NCBI RefSeq assembly: GCF_016907475.1
Contig: NZ_JAFBCA010000001.1
Location: 4,030,001 to 4,094,000, forward strand
Source: Nocardioides cavernae
Lineage (GTDB): Bacteria; Actinomycetota; Actinomycetes; Propionibacteriales; Nocardioidaceae
Reading direction: 5' to 3'
Length of the DNA: 64,000 bases
Shown here: in pieces, positions 33,359 to 42,682 of the stretch
Numbering within the stretch: the first letter of the stretch is position 1
How the letters are laid out: each line of letters begins with the position of its first letter
Notes under the pieces: model-generated
Seen by the model: the letters and a program-made list of their open reading frames with translations, nothing else
Told to the model about the DNA's origin: nothing
Databases searched by the model: none
Position numbers and translations under genes: made by a program

Positions 33359-36300
33359 TCAGACCTCGGCGAGCAGCTTCTCGAGAGCGGCCCGGTCGGG
33401 GAGGTCGGTCGGCTCGACGGTGCGGCCGGAGCGGACGTAGTGGAAGACCGCGCGCACCCGTTCGAGCGGGACGCCGGTGAGCTCGGACCAGGCGAGGCGG
33501 TAGAGGGCGAGCTGGAGCGGGTCGGCGGTCTCGTTGCGGTTGGTCTTCCAGTCCACGACGAGGAAGTCGGCGGCTGAGCCTGAGGGCTCGGCGTAGACCG
33601 CGTCGATACGGCCGCGAACCACCTGCCCTGCGAGGACGAGGGCGAACGGCGCCTCGACGGCGTGCGGGGCGCGGTCGCCGAAGGGACCGTCCTCGAAGCG
33701 CATGACCACCTCGCCGAGGTCGGCCTCGTCGTCGATGCCCGCGTCGGCACGGCCGGGCAGCTCGTCGGGCTCGATGAGGGCCTGCTGGCCGAACCGGTCC
33801 TCGACCCAGGCGTGGAAGGCGGTGCCGAAGCGCGCAGCGGGCGCCGGCGGTCGCGGCATCGGTCGGGCGAGCTCCCGGGCGAACGTCTCGGGGTCGTCGC
33901 GCAGCCGCACCATCGAGGTGGCGGACAGGCTGCTCGGCAGCGGCAGGTCGATCGACGTCGACCGCTCCGCGCGGGCCTCCCTGATCAGCTGGACGAGGTC
34001 GTCGTCCCACTCGGCGACCCGCGCGGCCTCGACCATGTCGAGGCCCTCGTCGGGCGCGGTGCGATCGATCGTGCGGACCAGCTCGGCGGCCGCGATCCGG
34101 CGGGCTGCCTCCTCCCCCGGGCCCGGCACCGGCCAGGGCCTGGACGGGTCGACGTCGTCGTTGGGGTTGGGCGACTTGGGGGCGGGCTTCTCGATCCAGT
34201 GCTCGACGGGCTCGCCCCACTCCTCGAGCTGGTCGCGGACCACGCGCTGGTAGTCCGAGGGCCCGAAGGGCGTCGCGCGCTGGCCCCAGACGTAGGACGT
34301 GACGGCGAGGTGGTGGGCCGCGCGGGTGTAGGCGACGTAGCCCAGGCGCAGCTCCTCCTCGGCGTCGTGGGCCTTGGTCGCCGCGCGGTAGGCGTCGAGC
34401 GCTGCCTTGTCGTGCCCGACGAGCTGCGGCTGGTCGGCGCGGTCGCCCCGCAGCGGCGCGGGGAGCACGGCAGGAGAGGACGTCCAGAGGGTGCGCGAAC
34501 GGTTGCTCGGGAAGCGGGTCTCCCCCACCCCGACGCAGAAGACCGACGACCACTCGAGGCCCTTGGCGCGGTGGACCGTCAGCAGCTTGACCGAGTCGGC
34601 CGCTGTGGGCGTGGCGACGTCGAGGCCGTTGCCCTGGTCGTCCTCCGCGGTGAGGTAGGCCAGCAGGGCCGGCAGGGTCACGTCGCCGTCGACGGACTGG
34701 AACTCGGCCACGGCCTTCACGAAGAGGTCGAGGTTGTCGCGGCGCGCGGCGGCCGCGGGCGAGGTGGCCGAGGCGAGCTCGACGTCGACGCCGGTCGTGT
34801 CGATGATGCGCCGCACCACGTCGAGCAGCGGGTCGCCGACGTGGGCGCGCAGCCGGCGCAGCTCGGTGGCGAGCAGCGCGAACCGGTCGAGCGCCTCGGA
34901 CGAGTACGACGCCTCGCCGGGCGCCTCGACGGCGTCGCTGAGCGCGGGCAGCTCGGAGGCGTCGATGCCGTCGGCGATCTGGAGCAGCTGGTCGGCGACC
35001 GTGGCCGCCTCCTTGCGACCGCGGACGCCGGCGATCTCCGCGGCCCGCAGGGCGAGCAGACGCAGGTCGCGCGGGCCGATCGCCCAGCGCGGACCGGTGA
35101 GCAGGGTGAGCATCGACGTGTTGGCGGTGACGTCGTGCAGCAGGGTCAGCGTGGCGACGACCTCGGCGACCTCCGGCAGCCGGACCAGGCCCGAGAGGCC
35201 GACGATCTCGACCGGGATGCCCGCGGAGGTGAGGGTGTCGTAGACCTCCTCGGCCTGGGCGTTGTCGCGGCTGAGCACTCCGATGTCGGACCAGGCCTTC
35301 CCGGTGCCGTGGGCATCCTTGACGGCGCCGGCCAGCCAGTCGAGCTCGTCGAGCGCCCGCTCGTGGACGTGGGTCTCGACGAGTCCCTCCCCCGCGATCG
35401 CGGACGCGCGCAGCCGGGCGACCTTGTCGCCGTAGGCCTCGAGCAGCGGCGCGGCGAGCCGGTTGGCGACCTCGAGGATCCTCCGGTCGGAGCGACGGTT
35501 GACGGTCAGTGGGAGCCGGCCGGGCTCGCCGTCGGTGGCGGGGAAGGTCTCGGCGAAGTTGAGGATGTTGGACACCGAGGCGCCGCGCCAGCCGTAGATC
35601 GCCTGGTTGGGGTCGCCGACGGCCATGACCGGGTGGCCGAGCCCGTGGTCGTCGTCGGGGCCCGAGAACAGTCGGGCCAGCATCGTGGCCTGCGCGACGG
35701 AGGTGTCCTGGTATTCATCGAGCAGCACCACCTTGAACCGCGCACGCTCGAGCTCGCCCACCTCGGGCTGGTCGTCGACCAGTCGTGCGGCGAGGGCGAT
35801 CTGGTCACCGAAGTCCATCAGGCCGAGGTCGGCCTTGAGCGTGCGGTAGCCGCGGACGAGCTGGAGCAGCTCGGCTCGCCGGTCGATGGCGTTGACCGCC
35901 TTGGCGGGCGGCTCGAGGTAGGTCTTGCGGGCCTTGCCCGCCTGCTCCTCCGCGATCGCCCGCTCGAAGCCGCGGCGGGCCTCCTCGTCCGTGCGGCGTA
36001 CGTCGTCCTCGTCGACGAGGTGCTCGCTCATCGCGCCGTCGAGGGCGAGGAGGTTCTGGATGGCGGTCGCGGGATGGTCGGTCAGCAGCTCGATGTGGCC
36101 CGTGAACCGCTCGATGACGCGGGCGCCGAGCTGGTAGCGCGAGGCGTCGGAGACGACCCGGGTGTCGGGCTCGTGACCGATGCGGAGGCCGTGGTCGGTG
36201 AGGAGGTTGGCGGCGTAGGCGTGGTAGGTCGCGACGGTCGGCTCGAGGACGTCCTCCCCCTCGGCGACGACCGACCGGTCGAGGAGCCCCGCGGCGCCGA

Positions 36301-36598
36301 GGGCAGCGGTGACCCGCTGGCGCAGCTCGGCGGCGGCCTTGGTGGTGAAGGTCAGGCCGAGCACCTCCTCGGGACGGACCTTGCCGGTCGCGACCAGCCA
36401 CACCACGCGCTGCGCCATGAGGGTGGTCTTGCCGCTGCCGGCACCCGCGACGACGACGGTCGGTCGCAGCGGGGCGGTGATCGCGGCCCACTGCTCGTCG
36501 CTCGCAGCGTGCTCGGCCTTCATCAGGACCCGGAGGTCCTCGGCGGTGTCGAGTCGGATCGGCGTGAACGCCGGCTCGCTCTGCGTCTGCTCGCTCAC
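33359..36598 (-). CDS. adnB: AdnB helicase-nuclease subunit
   Basis: The 1079-aa product has an N-terminal SF1 helicase module: VVVAGAGSGKTTLMAQRVVW, LTFTTKAAAELRQRV, VVLLDEYQDTSVAQ, VGDPNQAIYGWRGAS and TVHRAKGLEWSSVF. The C-terminal RecB-like nuclease has FGTAFHAWVEDRF, GRIDAVY, FLVVDWKTNR and LQLALYRLAW, with the D/D-x-K residues intact. With AdnA it forms the mycobacterial-type end-resecting motor nuclease for double-strand break repair. The GTG start overlaps the adnA stop (GTGA). The open frame extends far upstream only as an out-of-frame shadow of adnA. Confidence 0.93.
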   Translation of the reverse strand: MSEQTQSEPAFTPIRLDTAEDLRVLMKAEHAASDEQWAAITAPLRPTVVVAGAGSGKTTLMAQRVVWLVATGKVRPEEVLGLTFTTKAAAELRQRVTAALGAAGLLDRSVVAEGEDVLEPTVATYHAYAANLLTDHGLRIGHEPDTRVVSDASRYQLGARVIERFTGHIELLTDHPATAIQNLLALDGAMSEHLVDEDDVRRTDEEARRGFERAIAEEQAGKARKTYLEPPAKAVNAIDRRAELLQLVRGYRTLKADLGLMDFGDQIALAARLVDDQPEVGELERARFKVVLLDEYQDTSVAQATMLARLFSGPDDDHGLGHPVMAVGDPNQAIYGWRGASVSNILNFAETFPATDGEPGRLPLTVNRRSDRRILEVANRLAAPLLEAYGDKVARLRASAIAGEGLVETHVHERALDELDWLAGAVKDAHGTGKAWSDIGVLSRDNAQAEEVYDTLTSAGIPVEIVGLSGLVRLPEVAEVVATLTLLHDVTANTSMLTLLTGPRWAIGPRDLRLLALRAAEIAGVRGRKEAATVADQLLQIADGIDASELPALSDAVEAPGEASYSSEALDRFALLATELRRLRAHVGDPLLDVVRRIIDTTGVDVELASATSPAAAARRDNLDLFVKAVAEFQSVDGDVTLPALLAYLTAEDDQGNGLDVATPTAADSVKLLTVHRAKGLEWSSVFCVGVGETRFPSNRSRTLWTSSPAVLPAPLRGDRADQPQLVGHDKAALDAYRAATKAHDAEEELRLGYVAYTRAAHHLAVTSYVWGQRATPFGPSDYQRVVRDQLEEWGEPVEHWIEKPAPKSPNPNDDVDPSRPWPVPGPGEEAARRIAAAELVRTIDRTAPDEGLDMVEAARVAEWDDDLVQLIREARAERSTSIDLPLPSSLSATSMVRLRDDPETFARELARPMPRPPAPAARFGTAFHAWVEDRFGQQALIEPDELPGRADAGIDDEADLGEVVMRFEDGPFGDRAPHAVEAPFALVLAGQVVRGRIDAVYAEPSGSAADFLVVDWKTNRNETADPLQLALYRLAWSELTGVPLERVRAVFHYVRSGRTVEPTDLPDRAALEKLLAEV

Positions 36599-39500
36599 TG
36601 GACGGTCACGCTCCCTGCGCCCTTGGCCGGGCAGATGGCGACGAAGGGGCAGTCGCGGCAGTGCGGGCCGGCCGTCGCGGGGAAGTTCTCCGCACGCACC
36701 AGGGCGGCCGCGCGGGCGAGCCCCTCGCGGAGGGTCGTGCGCTCGGCACCGTCCGGGTCGTGGGCCGGCTGGCCCTGGACCTTGGCGCTCGGGGAGTCGT
36801 CGTCGATGCCGAGCTGCACGAGCTCGGCGCCCCCGGACGCCATGGCGCGACCGGCCGCCTCGTCGAGGGCGCCCGCGTCGACGGCGTACTGGTAGAGCGC
36901 GAGCTGGAGGTTGCCTGCGACGGACGGCCCGGACGGCGCGGCCCGGGCGCTCTTGAAGTCGACGACGACCACGCGGCCGGAGTCGTCGATCTCGAGCCGG
37001 TCGGCGAACCCCGTGAGCATGACGGGGCGGCCGTCGACGTCGACGACGCTCTGGAAGCGCTGCTCGGCGCCGAGGACCTCGCGGGGGTTGTCGAGGTGCC
37101 ACTGGACGAAGCGGCCCACGGCCTTGCGGATCCGGGCGAGCTCGCGCTGGCGCGACCACGGCGTGCGGAAGGCGAGCCGGTCCCAGACGGCCTCGACCTC
37201 GGCCATCATCGGGTCGACCTCGGCCGGCAGCTCGCCGACGGCCACGCGCTCGGCGAGGGCGTGCAGGATCTGGCCGAGGTTGGCCGATTGGTGCACGGCC
37301 GAGACGCCGCCGGCCTCGCGCTCGAAGAACCACTGCGCAGGGCAGAGCAGGATCGAGTCGAGCATGCTGGCGGAGACCGGGACCGGTCGCTCGGGGTCGC
37401 GGATCGGCTCGATCGAGCGGGTCGCGCTGCGGGTGCCCCACCAGGTCGACGGGTCGGCGGTCGGCACGAGCTGGCGACCGTCGACCTCCTCGGCCGCGAG
37501 CGCCGCCAGCCGGCGGGCGGCGGCCTCGCGGAGCGCGGGCGACACGGAGGGGTCGGCGGCGTGGCGACGCAGCTCGGCCACGAGCCCGCCGAGCGACAAC
37601 GGACGCGCCGGCCGCCCGTCGTGGTGCTCGATGGTCACGCCGAGCTCCTCCAGGAAGCGCGAGGGCTGCTCGCCGTCGTCGTCGGGCGACTTCACCGCGC
37701 TCACCACCAGTCGTCGGCGGGCTCGGGTGCACGCGACGTAGAACAGGCGGCGCTCCTCCATCAGGAGCGCGCGTGCGGTGACCGGGGGGACGAGGTCGGG
37801 GTGGCCGGACGCGTCGACGCCGATCCGGTCGGCGCCGAGCAGCGTGGTGCGGCGGCGCAGGTCGGGCCAGCCCTCCTGCTGGACGTGGGCGACGACGACC
37901 AGGTCCCACTCGAGGCCCTTGGAGCGGTGGGCGGTGAGCAGCCGGACCGCCTTGCCTCGGGCGCCCTGCTCGGCGAGCGTGTCGGCGGGCAGCTGCTGCT
38001 CGACCAGGTTGGCGAAGAACGCCTTGACGCCGATGTGCTCCCGCTGGTCGACCACGCGCGAGGCGAGCTCGAAGAGCGCGACGATCGCGTCGAGGTCGCG
38101 GTGCGCCCGGCGGGCACCCGCACCTCCGAGGTCGACCTGGCGACGCAACCGCTGCGGCCAGGACGTCTCCGACCAGAAGTGCCACAGCACGTCCTCGACG
38201 CTCGACCTGTCGGCGAGCATCCGGGCCCCCGCGTGCAGCAGCGCGGCCAGGGAGGCGGCGCGCTCGACGTCGGGACCCTCGAGGCCCTCGAGGAAGCCCT
38301 CCTCGACGACGGCGAGCCGCAGGAGCTCGCGGCTCGTGCGACGGGCCGTGGCGTCGGGCAGCTCCTTCTCGCGGGTGCGGAGCCGGCGGACGAGCGCGCG
38401 GAGGTCGGAGGCGTCGAGCCCGCCGAGCGGCGACAGGAGGAGCGACTCGATGCGCCCCGGGTCGAGGAAGTCGGGCGAGTCGGGGTCGTCGTTGTCGAGG
38501 TTGACCACCGCGCGCAGCGCGCCGAGGAGCGGCACGACGGCCGGGTCGTGGACGAGCGGCAGGTCGTCGGAGGCCACCTCGACGGGCACGCCGGCACCGG
38601 CCAGCGCACGCCGCAGCGGCGGGATGCTGGTGCGGCCGGAGCGGACCAGCACCGCCATCCGGTCCCACGCGATGCCGTCCTCGAGGTGCGCCCGGCGCAG
38701 GAGGTCGGCCAGCCGCTCGGCCTCGGCCCGCTCGGTGTCGTAGGTGACGACCTCGACCCGGCCGTCGCCCTGCGGCCCCGGCACGGCCTCGGGCGACAGG
38801 AACGCCTCGCGCGCCTCGGCGGAGATGCTGCCGGTCAGGGTCAACCGGCCGGCCACCCGGCCGGCGCCGAGCATGATGCGCGGCCCGAACCGGCGGGTGC
38901 GCCGGAGCACGACGACCGGGGCGGGCGAGCCGCCTGCGGTCGGGAAGCTGCCCGGGAAGTCGAGGATGCCGCGCACGTCGGCGCCGCGGAAGCCGTAGAT
39001 CGACTGGTGCGGGTCCCCCACCACGGTGAGGTTGCGACCGTCACCGGCGATCGCGCGCAGCAGCGCGACCTGGCCGGGGTCGGTGTCCTGGTACTCATCC
39101 ACGAAGACGTGCGCGTAGCGCGCCCGCAGCTCGTCGCGGTGTGCCTCCGCCTCGATGACCGCGCGCCGGATGAGGTCGGCGTAGTCGGTGGCACCGAGGT
39201 TGTCGAGCACCGTCAGGTACTGCTCGAGGAACAGCCCGGCCGCGATCAGCTCGGGCAGGTCGTGCTCGATGCCGAGCGCGCGCAGGCCGGCGGGGTCGAG
39301 CCCCTTCTCCCGCGCCCGGGCGAGCACGGCCTGGACCTCGCGCACGAAGCCGCGGGTGCCGGCCGCCCGGCGCAGCTGCTCGGGCCAGACCACCGACTCG
39401 GGGTTGTCGCGGAGCAGTTCGCGCAGGACCACGTCGGCCTCGGGAGCCGACAGCAGCCGGATGGCACCCTCGTAGAGCTCGGCCGGAGCGTACTTACGGA

Positions 39501-39828
39501 CCAGGGCGTAGGCGAAGGAGTGGAACGTCGAGCACGCGGCGGCCGACGTCGTCCGTGCCACGCGAGCGGTGACCCGGTCCCGCAGCTGCTCGGCGGCCTT
39601 GCGGGAGAAGGTCAGGGCGAGGACGGAGTCGGGTGTGGCACCTCGGTGCTCGATCCGGTCGACGATCGCCTCGACGAGCGTCGTGGTCTTGCCGGTGCCG
39701 GGACCGGCGAGGACCAGGAGCGGGCCACCCTCGTGGTCGACCACGCGCTGCTGGTGCTCGTCGAGCTCGGGCACCACGACCTCGCGGTCGGGCCGGACGA
39801 GCCGGTAGCGGGTGGTCGGGGTGTTCAC
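36595..39828 (-). CDS. adnA: AdnA helicase-nuclease subunit
   Basis: The 1077-aa product carries a complete-looking Walker A (LVLAGPGTGKTTTLVEAI), ALTFSRKAAEQLRDRV, VFVDEYQDTDPGQ, VVGDPHQSIYGFRGAD and TAHRSKGLEWDLVVV. The nuclease domain has LTGFADRLEID and VVVVDFKSAR and ends with CRDCPFVAICPAKG which, with LCPAQWFFERE upstream, suggests an iron-sulfur cluster nuclease of the AddB/AdnA kind. It starts at GTG 39828 and is co-translated with adnB. In the mycobacterial order a potassium channel gene lies between nudC and adnB; here aztD and deoD take that place. Confidence 0.92.
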   Translation of the reverse strand: MNTPTTRYRLVRPDREVVVPELDEHQQRVVDHEGGPLLVLAGPGTGKTTTLVEAIVDRIEHRGATPDSVLALTFSRKAAEQLRDRVTARVARTTSAAACSTFHSFAYALVRKYAPAELYEGAIRLLSAPEADVVLRELLRDNPESVVWPEQLRRAAGTRGFVREVQAVLARAREKGLDPAGLRALGIEHDLPELIAAGLFLEQYLTVLDNLGATDYADLIRRAVIEAEAHRDELRARYAHVFVDEYQDTDPGQVALLRAIAGDGRNLTVVGDPHQSIYGFRGADVRGILDFPGSFPTAGGSPAPVVVLRRTRRFGPRIMLGAGRVAGRLTLTGSISAEAREAFLSPEAVPGPQGDGRVEVVTYDTERAEAERLADLLRRAHLEDGIAWDRMAVLVRSGRTSIPPLRRALAGAGVPVEVASDDLPLVHDPAVVPLLGALRAVVNLDNDDPDSPDFLDPGRIESLLLSPLGGLDASDLRALVRRLRTREKELPDATARRTSRELLRLAVVEEGFLEGLEGPDVERAASLAALLHAGARMLADRSSVEDVLWHFWSETSWPQRLRRQVDLGGAGARRAHRDLDAIVALFELASRVVDQREHIGVKAFFANLVEQQLPADTLAEQGARGKAVRLLTAHRSKGLEWDLVVVAHVQQEGWPDLRRRTTLLGADRIGVDASGHPDLVPPVTARALLMEERRLFYVACTRARRRLVVSAVKSPDDDGEQPSRFLEELGVTIEHHDGRPARPLSLGGLVAELRRHAADPSVSPALREAAARRLAALAAEEVDGRQLVPTADPSTWWGTRSATRSIEPIRDPERPVPVSASMLDSILLCPAQWFFEREAGGVSAVHQSANLGQILHALAERVAVGELPAEVDPMMAEVEAVWDRLAFRTPWSRQRELARIRKAVGRFVQWHLDNPREVLGAEQRFQSVVDVDGRPVMLTGFADRLEIDDSGRVVVVDFKSARAAPSGPSVAGNLQLALYQYAVDAGALDEAAGRAMASGGAELVQLGIDDDSPSAKVQGQPAHDPDGAERTTLREGLARAAALVRAENFPATAGPHCRDCPFVAICPAKGAGSVTVQ

Positions 39829-39893
39829 AAGGACACCCCATCACGCGGGACCGACAGTGTCCTGCCGACCCCGCGGAGGGTGTGGACGAAACC

Positions 39894-41000
39894 TCAGCCC
39901 AGGTCGACGATCGCGGCGACCGGGCCGCCACCCTCGGGGCCCTGGTGGGCGGCGGAGACCGACACGAAGACCGCCGGGTCGCCGGTGACGGCGGCGGTGA
40001 CGCCGCCGACGCACGACTTGATCTGGCGGTGCCAGTGCACGTCGGAGTCGTCGAGCATCGCGTTGCGGCGCCCGCGGACCATGCCGTCCTGGCTGGCCTC
40101 GCACTTGAGGAAGACGTTGACCAGCTTGCCGTCGAGGTCGCTGGTGCGCGGACGCTCGGGCAGGTCGAGGCCGGCGGACCGGATCGCCTCCCAGATGCCG
40201 TCCGCGTCGAGGGCGTCCTCCATCACCGAGTGGCCGATGCGGTAGCGGCCGCCGACCCCCTTCGCGTTGCCGACGACGACGATCTGCGCCTGGTCGAGCT
40301 CGACGCCCGAGGAGCAGGAGGCGACCGAGGAGTAGAGCTCACGGCTGTGCATGACGTCGGCGTCGGTGGGCATCTCGATCTCGCCGAGTGCGACGGCGAT
40401 GCCGAGGCCGGTGACGCCGTTGGAGAGGTCCATCGACTCGTGGGTGTGCTCGGTCCAGACCTTCTTGCCGCGCGCCTTGGCGTCGCGGATGGTGTGGATG
40501 GTCAGCAGCGGGGTCTTGGTCTGCACGTAGTGCACGTCGGCGGGGTCGGTGATCCCGGCGCGCTCCATGGCGACCTTCACGCCCGCCGCGACCTTCTCGA
40601 TCATCGCGGTGTAGCCGATCTCCTCGGGCAGGATCGCCTCGCTCATCGCGAAGCCCGCGGTCAGCCGCATCTCCTCGCGCGACGGGTCGTCCTCGGGGAC
40701 GTCGGTCGTGGCGAAGATCGTGGCGTGCGGGCTGATGACACCGTCGGTGCCGCCGGACCAGACGATCGGGATGCCCTTGACCTGCTCCGGGTCGGCGCCC
40801 TTGGCGACCAGCGCCTCACGGAACGCGCGGTCGGCGATGATCCGGGTGTAGTCGTTGACGCCGCCGTTGCCCTCGGTCTTGCCGATGATCGCGAAGACCC
40901 GGTCGGCGGCGATGACGCCGTCGTCGACGAGCTTCGTCAGCTCGGAGGCGTCGGCCACGGAGTGGATGGGGACCTTGCGGACTTCGATGGCGCTGGGCAT
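39894..41000 (-). CDS. Ring-opening amidohydrolase (cyanuric acid hydrolase/barbiturase family)
   Basis: The 368-aa product matches this family in length and segments: [77 protein letters not shown] and [16 protein letters not shown]. Its three repeats each supply a Lys-Ser pair for hydrolysis of a cyclic amide such as cyanurate or barbiturate. The substrate is not clear. ATG 41000 follows AAAGGAAC. The carbamate kinase gene lies 31 bp upstream on the same strand, suggesting nitrogen salvage from a cyclic ureide. Confidence 0.9.
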   Translation of the reverse strand: MPSAIEVRKVPIHSVADASELTKLVDDGVIAADRVFAIIGKTEGNGGVNDYTRIIADRAFREALVAKGADPEQVKGIPIVWSGGTDGVISPHATIFATTDVPEDDPSREEMRLTAGFAMSEAILPEEIGYTAMIEKVAAGVKVAMERAGITDPADVHYVQTKTPLLTIHTIRDAKARGKKVWTEHTHESMDLSNGVTGLGIAVALGEIEMPTDADVMHSRELYSSVASCSSGVELDQAQIVVVGNAKGVGGRYRIGHSVMEDALDADGIWEAIRSAGLDLPERPRTSDLDGKLVNVFLKCEASQDGMVRGRRNAMLDDSDVHWHRQIKSCVGGVTAAVTGDPAVFVSVSAAHQGPEGGGPVAAIVDLG

Positions 41001-41031
41001 GGGGTTCCTTTCGAGCGGAGTGCAGGATGGT

Positions 41032-41967
41032 TCAGGCGGGTACGACGACGGTGCCGGCGTCGCCGCCGACGGCCGCGGTGATCTGGTCGAGGCTGGTGAT
41101 GACGCCGGTGCCGCCGGTGGTCTCGACGAAGCGGCAGACCGCATCGACCTTGGGCCCCATCGAGCCGGACGCGAAGTGGCCGTCGGCGGCGTGGGCGCGC
41201 AGCTGCTCGACGGTGATCCGGCCCAGGGGCTCGGCGTCGGGTTCGCCCCAGCGGATCACGGCGTTGGGCACGTCGGTGGCGATGACGAGCACGTCGGCGC
41301 CGGTGGTGCGGGCGAGCAGGGCGGCGCCGAGGTCCTTGTCGATGACGGCCTCGACGCCGACGAGCGAGCCGTCGGGACGGCGTACGTGCGGGATGCCGCC
41401 ACCGCCGTTGGCGACGACGACGTAGCCGGCCTCGATGAGGGCGACCGCGGCCGGGGCGTCGAGGATCTCCTGCGGCTCGGGCGACGCGACGACGCGGCGC
41501 CACCCCTTCTCGCCGCGGTCCTCCCAGGTCTCGCCGTGGTCGACGAGCACCCTGGCCTCGGCCTCGGGCAGGTGGCGCCCGATCGGCTTGGTCGGACGCG
41601 TGAAGCCCTCGTCGTCGGCGTCCACCAGCGTGCGGGTGACGAGGGCGGCGCTGCGCCGGTCGATCCCCCGGGCGGCGAGCTCGTGGTCCAGCGCATCCAT
41701 CAGGACGAAGCCGAGCGTGGCCTGCGTCTGCGCACCGCACCAGTCCAGCGGGACCGGGGGTACGACGCTCGCTGCGAGCTCGTTCTTGACGAGCAGGTTG
41801 CCGACCTGGGGGCCGTTGCCGTGGGTGATCACGACGTCGTGGTCGTGCTCGAGCAGACCGGCGACCGCGGCCATCGCGACCTGCGCCGCCTCGATCTGGT
41901 CCTCGGGGCGCGCCCGGCCGTCGGCGTTCGTCATGGCGTTGCCACCGAGTGCGAGCAGGACCCTCAT
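41032..41967 (-). CDS. arcC: Carbamate kinase
   Basis: The 311-aa product is a typical Arc[10 protein letters not shown] at the start, [43 protein letters not shown] and [15 protein letters not shown]. It reversibly makes ATP and carbamate from carbamoyl phosphate and ADP, usually in fermentation of arginine or of ureides. No arcA/arcB is present here, and it precedes the ring-opening amidohydrolase, so a ureide-catabolic role is inferred. ATG 41967 has TACGGT 6 nt upstream. Confidence 0.94.
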   Translation of the reverse strand: MRVLLALGGNAMTNADGRARPEDQIEAAQVAMAAVAGLLEHDHDVVITHGNGPQVGNLLVKNELAASVVPPVPLDWCGAQTQATLGFVLMDALDHELAARGIDRRSAALVTRTLVDADDEGFTRPTKPIGRHLPEAEARVLVDHGETWEDRGEKGWRRVVASPEPQEILDAPAAVALIEAGYVVVANGGGGIPHVRRPDGSLVGVEAVIDKDLGAALLARTTGADVLVIATDVPNAVIRWGEPDAEPLGRITVEQLRAHAADGHFASGSMGPKVDAVCRFVETTGGTGVITSLDQITAAVGGDAGTVVVPA

Positions 41968-42089
41968 GCGGCAACCGTAGTGATCCGGACCACGCCTCCC
42001 CATCGGCAACTGTTGTCAGCGTGACGCCGGGAGACGGTCAGGTGTTGCCCATCGGCCGGACTGAGGCGTGGCCGCGGGTGGCGCCCGGG

Positions 42090-42154
42090 CCACACGTGTC
42101 CGCGATGTTGCCCATCGATCGGATCGTCGGGGGCGCCATCTCGGACACGTGTGG
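42090..42154. repeat. 13-bp inverted repeat around a repeated GTTGCCCATCG element
   Basis: CCACACGTGTCCG (42090-42102) and CGGACACGTGTGG (42142-42154) are perfect complements with a 39-nt spacer. The spacer contains TGTTGCCCATCG, which also occurs at 42043-42054 and, inverted and slightly varied, at 42000-42010. The 213-bp gap between arcC and the kinase gene holds no gene. Confidence 0.6.
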
Positions 42155-42180
42155 CGGAGACGGTCGTCGATACTGGCCCG

Positions 42181-42678
42181 GTGGGCGTCCGGAACTACCT
42201 CGTCGAAGGTGTCTCGTGCACCGGCAAGACCAGCGTGGCGACCGAGCTCGAACGCCGCGGCCACCACGTGGTGCACGGCGACCGCGAGCTGGCCTACCAG
42301 GGCGACCCGGTCACCGGCGAGCCCCTGCCGGGTGCACAGCACGAGCACCACGTCTGGGACGTCGACCGCGTTCGCGACATCGTCGCCGATCGCGCGGCGC
42401 CCGCGACGTTCTTCTGCGGCGGCTCGCGCAACATCGGCGTGTTCGTGGACCTCTTCGACGAGGTGTTCGTGCTCGAGGTGGACCGTGCGACGCTCACCGC
42501 CCGCCTCGACGAGCGTCCCCCGGACGAGTACGGCGCACTCCCGGAGGAGCGCGAGCTGGTCCTGCGACTCCACCGGACCCAGGAGGACGTCCCGGCCGGC
42601 ACCCCCGTCGACGCGACCCGGACGGTCACTGAGGTCGTCGACGAGATCCTCCGCAGGGCCGGCCTCCCGCCCGCCTGA
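42181..42678 (+). CDS. P-loop kinase-like protein (AAA family small kinase)
   Basis: The 165-aa product begins YLVEGVSCTGKTSVATEL, a Walker A, then HGDRELAYQGDPVTG and FFCGGSRNIGVFVDLFDEVFVLEVDRATLTARLDER, an adenylate/nucleoside-kinase-like layout. The substrate is unknown. GTG 42181 is used because the conserved N-terminus is short and GATACT lies 6 nt upstream; GTG 42151 would add ten residues. Confidence 0.8.
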   Translation: MGVRNYLVEGVSCTGKTSVATELERRGHHVVHGDRELAYQGDPVTGEPLPGAQHEHHVWDVDRVRDIVADRAAPATFFCGGSRNIGVFVDLFDEVFVLEVDRATLTARLDERPPDEYGALPEERELVLRLHRTQEDVPAGTPVDATRTVTEVVDEILRRAGLPPA

Positions 42679-42682
42679 GCCA

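Noticed and set aside
33359..38668. A 1769-codon frame that would extend AdnB upstream across adnA
   Set aside because: The upstream 690 codons are Arg/Pro/Ala-rich and lie in another frame of adnA. The GTG at 36598 with a GTGA overlap gives a normal AdnB length.
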